The notes under the pieces: generated by a model
The model's input: the letters and a program-made list of their open reading frames with translations, nothing else
Database searches by the model: none
What the model was told of the DNA's origin: nothing
Origin: JABDJX01 sp039942715
Lineage (GTDB): Bacteria > Pseudomonadota > Alphaproteobacteria > Rhodobacterales > Rhodobacteraceae
Reading direction: 5' to 3'
Length of the DNA stretch: 64,000 nt
Assembly (NCBI GenBank): GCA_039942715.1
Contig: JBDVBY010000001.1
Coordinates: 372,001 to 436,000 of the forward strand
In this document: piece by piece, positions 32,079 to 40,388 of the stretch
Layout of the letters: each line of letters starts with the position of its first letter
How positions within the stretch are numbered: the first letter of the stretch is position 1
Translations under genes and position numbers: made by a program

Positions 32079-34856
32079 GTGAGCGACACACCCGAACCCC
32101 CTGAAAACGAAGAAGAAACGCCGCCCGAAGGCCCCAAGTATGATGGCCCCACGGTCTCTATCGAAGACGAGATGCGCACGTCCTATCTGGACTATGCCAT
32201 GTCGGTCATCGTTAGCCGTGCCATTCCGGACCTGCGAGACGGCCTAAAACCCGTCCACCGCCGCATTCTTTATGCGATGCACGAGACAGGAAATAGCCAC
32301 GATAAATCCTACCGCAAATCAGCCCGCCCCGTTGGCGATACAATGGGTAAATACCACCCCCACGGCGATGGCGCGATCTACGACGCGCTGGTGCGCATGG
32401 CGCAGCCGTTTTCGATGTCACTGCCCCTGCTCGACGGGCAAGGCAACTTCGGCTCGATGGATGGCGATAACCCCGCCGCGATGCGCTACACCGAAGTGCG
32501 GATGGACAAACCCGCCGCTTTCCTTTTGTCGGATATCGAAAAAGACACTGTAAATTTTCAAGACAACTACGACGGCAAAGACCAAGAGCCTTCCGTCCTC
32601 CCTGCCCGTTTCCCGAACATGCTGGTCAACGGCGCTGGCGGTATCGCGGTTGGTATGGCCACCAACATTCCGCCCCACAACTTGGGCGAAGTGATTGATG
32701 CCACACTTGCGCTGATCGAAGACGGCGACCTCAGTTCTGAAGACCTGATGCAGTACATCCCTGCCCCTGATTTCCCCACCGGCGGGATTATCCTTGGCAG
32801 AGGTGGTGCGCGCAAAGCTTACACCGAAGGCCGCGGCAGCGTGATCATGCGCGCCAAGACCCGGATCGAGGAAACCCGCAAAGACCGCTATTCCATCGTT
32901 CTGGATGAGATCCCCTATCAGGTGAACAAGGCCTCGATGATCGAAAAGATCGCCGAGCTTGTGCGAGAGAAAAAGATTGAGGGTATTTCCGGTGTTCAAG
33001 ACGAAAGCGATCGCGTCGGTGTGCGCGTTGTGGTGGAGCTGAAACGCGACGCAACGCCCGATGTGGTGCTGAACCAGCTGTTCCGTTTCACGCCGATGCA
33101 GACGTCTTTCCCTTGCAACATGTTGGCTCTGAACGGCGGTCGCCCAGAGCAATTGATGCTGCGCGATTTTCTGTTGTATTTCATTGACTTCCGCGAGGAA
33201 GTTGTAGCGCGCCGCACCGCATTCGAGTTGCGCAAAGCCCGCGAACGGTCTCATATCCTATGCGGTCTGGCCGTCGCTGTGTCCAACGTTGACGAGGTTG
33301 TCGCCACCATCCGCGCCTCTGCCGATGCACCTGAAGCGCGTAAAAAGCTGATGGAGCGGCGCTGGCCCGCCCATGACATCGTTGATTACATCAAACTGAT
33401 CGATGATCCGACCCATAAGATCAATGATGATGGCACATATTACCTGTCGGAAACTCAAGCACGCGCGATCCTTGATTTGCGCTTGCAACGCCTCACCCAG
33501 ATCGGCGTCAAAGAGGTCACCGACGAACTTGAAGAACTTGCCGCCAAGATCAAAGACTACCTCGCCATTCTCGCCTCTCGCGAGCGGATTATGGAGATCA
33601 TCTCAAACGAACTGAAAGAGGTGAAAGAGCAATTCGCTGTTCCCCGTCGCACCGAGATCGTCGATTGGTCAGGCGATATGGACGACGAAGACCTGATCGA
33701 GCGCGAAGACATGGTCGTGACCGTCACCGAAGGTGGTTACATCAAACGCACCGCTCTGGCCGATTTCCGTGCGCAAAAGCGTGGCGGCAAAGGTCTGGCC
33801 GGTGGGTCGATGAAAGAAGACGACGTAGTCACCACGCTGTTTGTGGCCAACACCCACACGCAGCTGTTGTTTTTCACAACCGACGGCATGGTTTATAAGC
33901 TGAAAACCTGGCGCCTGCCGCTGGGTGGGCGTACCTCGCGCGGCAAAGCCATCGTCAACATTCTGCCGATCCCGCAAGGTGTGTCTATCGCGGCAATCAT
34001 GCCCGTTGATGCACCAGAGGAAGAGTGGGAAAACCTGCAAATTTTCTTTGCCACGACCCAAGGTGATGTGCGCCGCAACGCGCTTTCCGATTTCACCAAT
34101 GTCAAATCCAACGGCAAAATCGCAATGAAGCTGCCCGAAGGCGTGGAAATGGTGAACGCGCGCATTTGCGGCGAAGATGACGACGTGATGCTGGTCACCG
34201 CTCTGGGACGTGCGATCCGTTTCTCAACCACGGCAGTGCGCGTCTTTAAGGGCCGCGACTCAACCGGCGTGCGCGGGATCAAATTGGCCGACGGCGACAC
34301 GGTCGTTTCGATGGCAATCATCCGTCACTTTGAAGCCGAACCCTCCGAGCGTGCGGCTTACCTCAAGCAACGCCGCCTTATGGCTGGTGCCCCAGAAGAA
34401 GAAGTCGAGCCTGATGAAGACGAGGAAGACGTTGCCGAAGGTCAGCTTTCGCCCGAACGTTACGCAGAGATGTCAGCGTCAGAAAATCTGATCCTAACGA
34501 TTACGTCCGGCGGTTCGGGCAAGCTCTCGTCTAGCCACGACTACCCCATTCGCGGACGCGGCGGCATGGGCGTTATGGCAATGGACAAAGCGATGCGCGG
34601 CGGCCCGTTGGTGGCATCCTTCCCAGCAGAGTTGGGCGATCAAATCATGCTCGCCACCTCGACCGGTCAGTCGATCCGTGTACCTGTGGACGGCATCAGC
34701 TTCCGCTCGCGCAGCGCAGGTGGTGTAAAGGTGTTCAACACGGCAAAGGACGAAGAAGTCGTCTCGGTTGCCTGGATCGCCGAGCAGGATGAGGAAGACG
34801 TCGAAAGTAACGGTGAAGCGCCAACAGACGAGACGCCTCCCGCAAGCGAAGACTAA
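32079..34856 (+). CDS. gyrA: DNA gyrase subunit A
   Basis: The 925-aa breakage-reunion subunit. The catalytic Tyr137 is in AAMRYTEVR. The quinolone-resistance region reads KYHPHGDGAIYDALV, with Gly98 at the position equal to E. coli Ser83 and Asp102 equal to Asp87. The GyrA-box QKRGGKG is present in the C-terminal beta-pinwheel, so this is gyrase and not topoisomerase IV. An acidic insertion (EEEVEPDEDEEDVAEG) near residue 775 and an acidic tail are typical of the group. The GTG or ATG choice does not matter, since the start MSDTPEPPEN matches relatives. Confidence 0.97.
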   Translation: MSDTPEPPENEEETPPEGPKYDGPTVSIEDEMRTSYLDYAMSVIVSRAIPDLRDGLKPVHRRILYAMHETGNSHDKSYRKSARPVGDTMGKYHPHGDGAIYDALVRMAQPFSMSLPLLDGQGNFGSMDGDNPAAMRYTEVRMDKPAAFLLSDIEKDTVNFQDNYDGKDQEPSVLPARFPNMLVNGAGGIAVGMATNIPPHNLGEVIDATLALIEDGDLSSEDLMQYIPAPDFPTGGIILGRGGARKAYTEGRGSVIMRAKTRIEETRKDRYSIVLDEIPYQVNKASMIEKIAELVREKKIEGISGVQDESDRVGVRVVVELKRDATPDVVLNQLFRFTPMQTSFPCNMLALNGGRPEQLMLRDFLLYFIDFREEVVARRTAFELRKARERSHILCGLAVAVSNVDEVVATIRASADAPEARKKLMERRWPAHDIVDYIKLIDDPTHKINDDGTYYLSETQARAILDLRLQRLTQIGVKEVTDELEELAAKIKDYLAILASRERIMEIISNELKEVKEQFAVPRRTEIVDWSGDMDDEDLIEREDMVVTVTEGGYIKRTALADFRAQKRGGKGLAGGSMKEDDVVTTLFVANTHTQLLFFTTDGMVYKLKTWRLPLGGRTSRGKAIVNILPIPQGVSIAAIMPVDAPEEEWENLQIFFATTQGDVRRNALSDFTNVKSNGKIAMKLPEGVEMVNARICGEDDDVMLVTALGRAIRFSTTAVRVFKGRDSTGVRGIKLADGDTVVSMAIIRHFEAEPSERAAYLKQRRLMAGAPEEEVEPDEDEEDVAEGQLSPERYAEMSASENLILTITSGGSGKLSSSHDYPIRGRGGMGVMAMDKAMRGGPLVASFPAELGDQIMLATSTGQSIRVPVDGISFRSRSAGGVKVFNTAKDEEVVSVAWIAEQDEEDVESNGEAPTDETPPASED

Positions 34857-34865
34857 CCAAATCAA

Positions 34866-34890
34866 AGGGATCGGCCAATCGCCGGTCCCT
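34866..34890 (+). terminator. Hairpin after gyrA, possible terminator
   Basis: AGGGATCGGC (34866-34875) pairs with GCCGGTCCCT (34881-34890) over 10 bp with one T-G wobble, loop CAATC. It starts 9 bp after the gyrA stop. No T-run follows, so termination would be weak or factor-assisted. Confidence 0.5.
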
Positions 34891-34913
34891 AATCATCCAC
34901 TCAAGTAATCCTT

Positions 34914-34990
34914 CTTCTGTTCGAAAATACTTCCTTCTGTTCGAAAATACTTCGGGAGAATTGGCCGCAAGGCCAAGAGGCGGAGCCCAA
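34914..34990 (+). repeat. Intergenic two-hairpin element, copy D, with tandem 20-bp duplication
   Basis: The leader unit CTTCTGTTCGAAAATACTT occurs twice in tandem (34914-34932 and 34934-34952, period 20). It is followed by a hairpin TTGGCC-gcaa-GGCCAA (34961-34976) with a GNRA-type loop, then GGCGGAGCCCAAC. The layout equals copy A. It lies between gyrA and the SDR gene. Confidence 0.65.
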
Positions 34991-35052
34991 CTAAGCGTCA
35001 CAAACCAAAGATGGACAAACGCACTGTCTTGACCCCTTGCGCGGAAGCCGCC

Positions 35053-35703
35053 ATGAGCGATCCCATGACAAAAACAGCCCTCATTACCGGAGCCTCGCGC
35101 GGCCTAGGGCGCGCCCTTGGTCTCGCTCTTGCCCCCACCCATCACGTGATTGCGGTCGCGCGCACTGTGGGTGGGCTCGAAGAACTGGATGACGATATCA
35201 AGGCTGCTGGCGGCGCGGCAACTCTTGCCCCAATGGACATCACGACGCCCGAAGCGATGGCCCAACTTTGCCGCAGCATCCACGACCGCTGGGGGACTTT
35301 GGACATGTGGCTGCATCCGGCCATTCACGCAGCCCCAATGTCGCCGGCCCCGTTTGTTGACGGCAAAGACTTTGCCAAATCGCTGGCGGTGAATGTCACT
35401 GCCACGCAGCTTTTGATCACCTATATCGCGCCGCTTCTGGGCGAGAACGGACGTGCCGTGTTTTTCGATGATCCTTGCGCCGGAGAACAGTTCTTGGGCG
35501 CCTACGGTTCCAGCAAAGCCGCGCAGATCGCCTTGGCGCGGTCATGGGCGGCAGAAACCGCCAAGATCGGGCCGCGAATTGACGTTGTAACACCTGCGCC
35601 GATGCCCACCGCGACCCGCGCACGGTTTTATCCCGGAGAAAGCCGCGAGGGGCTGCACGCGCCGGAAGATGTAGCGCGTGAGATTTTGGCACAGCTTGGC
35701 TAA
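35053..35703 (+). CDS. Short-chain dehydrogenase/reductase-like protein, atypical active site
   Basis: A 216-aa Rossmann-fold protein. The cofactor loop TGASRGLG (12-19) and the YGSSK dyad are intact. However, the usual NNAG is replaced by HPAIHAA, and the catalytic serine position is occupied by FFDDPCAG. It may be a reductase with altered chemistry or a non-catalytic member. ATG 35053 is favoured by GGAAG upstream; starts at 35011 and 35065 are possible. It stands alone between two repeat copies. Confidence 0.75.
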   Translation: MSDPMTKTALITGASRGLGRALGLALAPTHHVIAVARTVGGLEELDDDIKAAGGAATLAPMDITTPEAMAQLCRSIHDRWGTLDMWLHPAIHAAPMSPAPFVDGKDFAKSLAVNVTATQLLITYIAPLLGENGRAVFFDDPCAGEQFLGAYGSSKAAQIALARSWAAETAKIGPRIDVVTPAPMPTATRARFYPGESREGLHAPEDVAREILAQLG

Positions 35704-35733
35704 ATCACTTATGAGTGCGCCGCTTTGATTGCG

Positions 35734-35805
35734 CCGGGCTTTCGCCCGTCGCTCAACTGGAGAGGCGCTGCCCCTCCAGACCTTCCCGGCATATTTTTGA
35801 ACCAA
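35734..35805 (-). repeat. Intergenic two-hairpin element, copy E (reverse orientation)
   Basis: On the minus strand it reads TTCAAAAATATGCCGGG as leader, then CTGGAGGGGC-agc-GCCTCTCCAG (35757-35779, one mismatch), the linker TTGAGCGA, then CGGGC-gaaa-GCCCG (35735-35748). Hairpin order, linker and GAAA loop match copy B. It lies between the SDR gene and surE. Confidence 0.6.
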
Positions 35806-35880
35806 TGAAAGACGGGACACGGCTTGCTCCTGTCGCGCCGCGCGTCTAATCAGGTAGGGGCGGTTTTTGGGGCTTTTATT

Positions 35881-36669
35881 ATGCGCATTCTCATCACTAA
35901 TGACGACGGGATCAACGCGCCGGGCTTGCGCGTTTTGGAAGACATCGCTGCGGAGTTGGCGGGCAACGAAGGCGAGGTTTGGGTAGTGGCCCCTGCGTTT
36001 GAGCAGTCTGGTGTAGGCCATTGCATCAGCTACACGCACCCGACGATGTTGTCGCAGTTTGGACCCAAGCGCTTTGCGGCAGAAGGATCGCCTGCGGACT
36101 GTGTTTTGGCGGGTATTCATCAGGTGATGAAGGACAACGCGCCTGATTTGGTATTGTCTGGCGTGAACCGGGGCAACAACGCCGCTGAGAACGTGCTTTA
36201 TTCCGGTACAATTGGGGCAGCGATGGAGGCGGCCTTGCAAGGTATACCTGCGATTGCGCTTAGCCAGTTTTATGGACCTGACAACCGCAGTCTGGACAAT
36301 CCTTTTGAGGCCGCTGCCCGCTTTGGGGCAGACACCGTGCGACGGCTGTTGCGCCATGGGGATTGGGAAAGTGATACCTACCGGACGTTTTACAACGTGA
36401 ATTACCCCCCCATTCCAGCCGCCGAAGTGCAAGGTCACAAGGTGGCCAAAATGGGCTGGCGGGCGGACACAAGTTTTGGCGTAGAGCCGCACATGTCTCC
36501 GTCGGGGCGGATGTTTATGTGGGTCAAAGGCGGGCCGCAGCATCACAAAACCGGACCAGAAACAGATGTGACCGCCAATTTGGACGGCTACATTTCTGTC
36601 ACTCCTTTGCGTGCAGATTTAACAGCGCATGATCAGTTGAGCACGCTTGCGGAGCAGATTGACGACTGA
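35881..36669 (+). CDS. surE: 5'/3'-nucleotidase SurE
   Basis: A metal-dependent nucleoside monophosphate phosphatase of 262 aa. The start MRILITNDDGINAPGL has the metal aspartates D8 and D9. The VVAPAFEQSGVGHCIS segment and LVLSGVNRGNN with the metal Asn are diagnostic. ATG 35881 begins this conserved start. It overlaps pcm by one base (TGATG). The surE-pcm-nlpD order is shared with many proteobacteria. Confidence 0.96.
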   Translation: MRILITNDDGINAPGLRVLEDIAAELAGNEGEVWVVAPAFEQSGVGHCISYTHPTMLSQFGPKRFAAEGSPADCVLAGIHQVMKDNAPDLVLSGVNRGNNAAENVLYSGTIGAAMEAALQGIPAIALSQFYGPDNRSLDNPFEAAARFGADTVRRLLRHGDWESDTYRTFYNVNYPPIPAAEVQGHKVAKMGWRADTSFGVEPHMSPSGRMFMWVKGGPQHHKTGPETDVTANLDGYISVTPLRADLTAHDQLSTLAEQIDD

Positions 36670-37307
36670 TGGATCTCAGCGAACGGAATATGCAATTTGT
36701 CTTTGCGCTGCGCCAGAAAGGCGTGCGGGACAAACGCGTGCTGGAAGCGATGGAAAAGATTGATCGCGGGGCCTTTGTGAAAGGGCTTTTCTCGGAACGC
36801 GCCTATGAAGACATGCCTTTGCCGATCTCTTGTGGGCAGACGATCAGCCAGCCCTCGGTCGTCGGGCTGATGACCCAAGCTCTGGATGTGCAGCCACGCG
36901 ACAAGGTTTTGGAGGTCGGCACCGGCTCGGGGTATCAGGCCGCTGTGCTGAGCCAACTGGCGCGACGGGTGTATACCGTGGATCGCCACAAACGTCTGGT
37001 GGACGCCGCCCAAGAGGTGTTTGACGCCTTGAACCTTACCAATATCACCGCATTTCCCGCCGACGGTAGCCACGGATTGCCCGAACAAGCGCCCTTTGAT
37101 CGGATATTAGTGACAGCCGCCGCCGAAGATCCCCCCGGTCCCTTATTGGCAGAGCTGAAAATGGGGGGTATTATGGTTGTACCGGTTGGGCAGTCCGACG
37201 CGGTGCAGTCCTTGATCAAAGTGACGCGCACCGAAACTGGGTTCGAGTATGACGAACTGCGCACTGTACGGTTTGTGCCCCTTGTTGAGGGGATGGGTCA
37301 GGACTGA
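36669..37307 (+). CDS. pcm: Protein-L-isoaspartate O-methyltransferase
   Basis: Repairs isoaspartyl damage in proteins using SAM. It has 212 aa. The PISCGQTISQPSVVGLMTQAL substrate block, motif I VLEVGTGSGYQAAVLS, and FDRILVTAAAEDPP are typical. It is translationally coupled to surE. Stress survival is the usual role of this pair. Confidence 0.96.
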   Translation: MDLSERNMQFVFALRQKGVRDKRVLEAMEKIDRGAFVKGLFSERAYEDMPLPISCGQTISQPSVVGLMTQALDVQPRDKVLEVGTGSGYQAAVLSQLARRVYTVDRHKRLVDAAQEVFDALNLTNITAFPADGSHGLPEQAPFDRILVTAAAEDPPGPLLAELKMGGIMVVPVGQSDAVQSLIKVTRTETGFEYDELRTVRFVPLVEGMGQD

Positions 37308-37363
37308 CCCGAGGTTATTGCGACCGACCCCGAAAAGAGGGCGGCGCCAACGAGGAGTGAGCG

Positions 37364-38536
37364 ATGAGATTGGCATTAGGACAGGCAGGTTTTATCAAGC
37401 AATATGTGATAGTTGCCTGCAGCACACTAGCACTAGTAGGGTGCGGCAATATCGGTGATTTCGACCTTGACCTAAGGGGCGCATCTGGTGGGTTAGACAC
37501 CTCTGATGCGGTTCGAAACGGGCCTCAGTCTCAGCCTTTGCCTGACGAACGCGGCATCATTTCCTACCCCGGATATCAGGTCGTTTTGGCCCAACGCGGT
37601 GACACGGTGACCAAGGTTGCAGAGAGAATCGGTGTCTCTTCAACCGAGCTTGCCTCCTACAATGCGCTACCTGAGTCTGTGATTTTACGCCAAGGCGAAG
37701 TCATTGCCCTGCCCCGGCGTGTGCCAGAGCCAAGCCCGGCAGCAACCGCTGGCAACTTTGATGTGGCCGCGATTTCGGGCAGTATTGATCGTGCAGACGG
37801 CGGCTCACCCGGCCTGCCGAACGGATCAGAGCCATCGCGCCACCGGGTTGCCCCGGGCGAGACAGCCTTCTCGATTGCGCGCACTTATGATGTGCCTGTG
37901 GCGAGCCTTGCAGAATGGAATGGTCTGGGCCCAGATTTGGCGATGCGAGTTGGTCAGTACTTGCTGATCCCCACGCCTATGCAAACCGGCAATGTGCAAG
38001 TCGCCTCGCTGGATGATCCGATTGAGGTTCAGCCTGCACCGGGTGCTGGAACGCCGACGCCGACACCTCCTTCTGCAGCCGCTCCTTTGCCGACAGAGGA
38101 TGCCAAGCCGGCGCCACGCGTTGTGGCGAGCGCGGCTCCACCAAAGCCAGTTGAGCCAGCAGCGCCGCAAACAGCAGCGTCTGACACCTCGAAACTGCGC
38201 ATGCCGGTACAGGGCCGCATTATCCGCACCTATGAAAAGGGTGCAAATGAGGGGATCGGTATCTCTGCCAGTGCGGGTGCATCTGTTGCAGCCGCTGCAG
38301 ATGGCACAGTGGCCGCGATCACGCGCGACACCGACCAAGTGCCGATCTTGGTGGTGCGCCACGCCGACAACCTCTTGACGGTTTATGCAGGTGTAGATGA
38401 AATTGGCGTTGAAAAAGGCGATACCGTCAAACGCGGTCAAAAGCTGGCGGTTGTGCGCTCTGCAACGCCGCCGTTCCTGCACTTTGAGGTGCGCGAAGGC
38501 TTTGATAGCGTCGATCCCGAACCGTATTTGAACTGA
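37364..38536 (+). CDS. nlpD: NlpD-like lipoprotein with two LysM domains and a degenerate M23 domain
   Basis: A 390-aa outer-membrane lipoprotein. The signal peptide has lipobox LVGC (C27). LysM domains lie near 68-118 (VVLAQRGDTVTKVAERIG) and 160-205 (HRVAPGETAFSIARTYDV). A Pro/Ala linker (225-275) leads to a LytM/M23 domain. The first metal ligands (HxGxD) are replaced by NEGIGIS, while the later LHFEV remains, so it is probably a non-enzymatic amidase activator like NlpD/EnvC. Placement after surE-pcm supports nlpD. GAGGAG precedes the start. Confidence 0.85.
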   Translation: MRLALGQAGFIKQYVIVACSTLALVGCGNIGDFDLDLRGASGGLDTSDAVRNGPQSQPLPDERGIISYPGYQVVLAQRGDTVTKVAERIGVSSTELASYNALPESVILRQGEVIALPRRVPEPSPAATAGNFDVAAISGSIDRADGGSPGLPNGSEPSRHRVAPGETAFSIARTYDVPVASLAEWNGLGPDLAMRVGQYLLIPTPMQTGNVQVASLDDPIEVQPAPGAGTPTPTPPSAAAPLPTEDAKPAPRVVASAAPPKPVEPAAPQTAASDTSKLRMPVQGRIIRTYEKGANEGIGISASAGASVAAAADGTVAAITRDTDQVPILVVRHADNLLTVYAGVDEIGVEKGDTVKRGQKLAVVRSATPPFLHFEVREGFDSVDPEPYLN

Positions 38537-38540
38537 TGCT

Positions 38541-38578
38541 AAAAAATGTGGAATGAACCGGTTAAGCCGGTTCGTTCC
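38541..38578 (-). terminator. Intrinsic terminator for the GNAT gene
   Basis: On the minus strand a 12-bp stem GGAACGAACCGG with CCGGTTCATTCC (one wobble, 5-nt loop, plus positions 38550-38578) is followed by ACATTTTTT. It ends the GNAT transcript and, as a stem, may also protect the nlpD 3' end. Confidence 0.8.
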
Positions 38579-38635
38579 GAACCGTAAAGGAATGGCTTCG
38601 CCTCAGGGGTGCGTGTTGCGCTTCTCGGTAAGAAC

Positions 38636-39466
38636 TTAGCCAAGCTCCATTGTCGCTATCGCTTGGTATCGGGTTGGCTCAGCTTCAGGCCGCAATCCTT
38701 TGTACATTCTGGCTGTCTCAAAAGTCGGCACGAAGTCCTGTTTCTCCAACAATTGGCTAAACAGTGAACGCGCGTCTTGGACATCGACATAAACTGGTTC
38801 GTTAGGCTCTGAAAATGGGTTGGAGGCTATCAAAGAGAGCGCATCGGCCTTGTTGGTCGCTTGAAGTGGACCGACCTTCGTCCCGTGCCCACAGCGCCGA
38901 AAAGTTGCAAAGCCGTTCAATTCTGCCCCGTCTGTCAGCACCAGTGTCTTCCGATTCCGCGTTTGGGATAGCCACGCTTCAGAAAACGCTGACCGATTGA
39001 TGCCTGTCGCTTCGGAGTCGCGGATGATCAAATTGTGCAACTCGGACGGCGTAGCCGGACGGATGCGCGGATCAGGTGCTGCTGTGATCACCCCTTCAAA
39101 TCGTACCGTGCTGCCGGCCTTCTCAAATCCCGAACGCGCGTAGTTGTCTTGCTGATCAGGGACGCCATCTAACCCGATGGTTCTGGCTCCGGCGTGGGCA
39201 ATGCCCGCCTGCCAGATATCCATTCCATGACCATGCCCGCGATGTTCCGGCTTGCAGATGTACAAACCGAGAAACGCAAAATCGGAGCTGTGGTTGACGA
39301 CAGAAATTGCCGCGACAGGTTCGCCGTCTATCTCTTTGACCAAAAAACCTACCGGATCAGCCGCCAAAAAGGCGGGTGCGTCGTCCAGACCGGGGTTCCA
39401 TCCTTCATCAGCGGCCCAACCAAGGACGGTTTCCAGATCGTTGATGGTCATAACACGGATGGTCAT
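38636..39466 (-). CDS. GNAT-family N-acetyltransferase (two-domain)
   Basis: A 276-aa protein. The N-terminal GNAT domain (1-130) has the acetyl-CoA loop region KPEHRGHGHGMDIW. The C-terminal part (140-270) resembles the second half of double-domain GNATs (Acetyltransf_18 type). The substrate is unknown. Its start overlaps the GntR gene stop by 4 bp, so it is read through from that gene and probably belongs to the transporter/racemase cluster on the other strand. Confidence 0.83.
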   Translation of the reverse strand: MTIRVMTINDLETVLGWAADEGWNPGLDDAPAFLAADPVGFLVKEIDGEPVAAISVVNHSSDFAFLGLYICKPEHRGHGHGMDIWQAGIAHAGARTIGLDGVPDQQDNYARSGFEKAGSTVRFEGVITAAPDPRIRPATPSELHNLIIRDSEATGINRSAFSEAWLSQTRNRKTLVLTDGAELNGFATFRRCGHGTKVGPLQATNKADALSLIASNPFSEPNEPVYVDVQDARSLFSQLLEKQDFVPTFETARMYKGLRPEAEPTRYQAIATMELG

Positions 39467-40161
39467 TGCGCAAGTGCATCCTTTAGCGAAAGAACGCGAC
39501 CGCTGCGCTCTTTCAAATCCAAAGCAGAGTGCAGATCGACCAGATGACTGCGCATCAATTCCTCGGCCTGACTTCCGTTTCCGTCAGCAATGGATTTCAC
39601 CAATGCATGGTGCGCATGCTTTTCGCACAAAGCACTTTCGCGACGCCAGTAAAGCGCGATGATCAGCGACGAACGCGCGACCAGCGTTTCAATGAAACCG
39701 GCAATGGTGCTTTGGTTCGCGATGTGGGCAATGTCATTGTGAAACAGCCCCGAAAGATATAGAGCGCGCCCCGGGTCAGCCGCCGCAAGTGCTGCGTGCT
39801 CGTCTTCAATGTGACGCTCTAAGCGCGCTATGTCCTCAGATGTTGCAAGTTGCGCGGCGCTAAATGCGGTGCGTGGTTCCAAAAGCTCTCTGGCCTCAAA
39901 AACTTCATGCGCTTCTTTTAAGGACGGAGACGCCACGGACGCCCCCTTATTGCGTCTGATTTCGATCAGCTGGATATGCGACAAGCTGTGCAATGCAGCG
40001 CGGATGACCGTGCGAGACACGCCATAAATCTCGGCCAATTCGTCTTCCACCAGCTTGGTGCCCGGCAAAATCCGGTGCTCGTGGATGGCCAGTGAAAGAG
40101 CGTGCGCAATGCTGTCGCTTGTCGCGGCCTTTGATCGGTCTGAAAGGTCTGTCTTGGTCAT
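39463..40161 (-). CDS. GntR-family regulator (FadR/FCD type)
   Basis: A 232-aa regulator. The winged helix is at about 15-80 (LPGTKLVEDELAEIYGVSRTVIRAAL). The FCD effector domain (90-215) has metal-binding histidines in FHNDIAH and HHALVKSI. ATG 40161 is chosen because TCAGGAG sits 5 bases upstream. It is divergent from the ABC transporter operon, with a perfect palindrome in between (40237-40248). It is therefore probably the operon's regulator. Confidence 0.9.
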   Translation of the reverse strand: MTKTDLSDRSKAATSDSIAHALSLAIHEHRILPGTKLVEDELAEIYGVSRTVIRAALHSLSHIQLIEIRRNKGASVASPSLKEAHEVFEARELLEPRTAFSAAQLATSEDIARLERHIEDEHAALAAADPGRALYLSGLFHNDIAHIANQSTIAGFIETLVARSSLIIALYWRRESALCEKHAHHALVKSIADGNGSQAEELMRSHLVDLHSALDLKERSGRVLSLKDALAQ

Positions 40162-40236
40162 GGATGCTCCTGACATTGACATGGCAGAGCTGTTGGCGCG
40201 CCTCAAGAGATTCGATTGTACCCAACCGATACTTGT

Positions 40237-40248
40237 ATTGTATACAAT
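40237..40248. promoter_or_regulatory. Palindromic operator ATTGTATACAAT, likely GntR site
   Basis: A perfect 12-bp palindrome lies in the divergent spacer, 76 bp upstream of the gntR start and 141 bp upstream of the ABC gene. The TTGTATACAA core fits the NTGT..ACAN form of FCD-type GntR operators. Position and symmetry make it the best regulatory site in the window. Confidence 0.7.
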
Positions 40249-40388
40249 TATGTGTTCAATTTTTGATCAGTGACGGTTCTTAGTGCAATGTTTTTGAGCA
40301 GCGTCGCGTAATGCCACCCGAAACTGCCGGAACAAAATTGCATAGCGCACCGTCAAAGGGCTGACTGCCTTTGCGTTCCGGGGGATTC

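Noticed and set aside
35542..36546. Minus-strand 334-aa frame opposite the SDR gene and surE
   Set aside because: It spans parts of two well-supported plus-strand genes and their spacer, with Arg/His-rich low-complexity translation.
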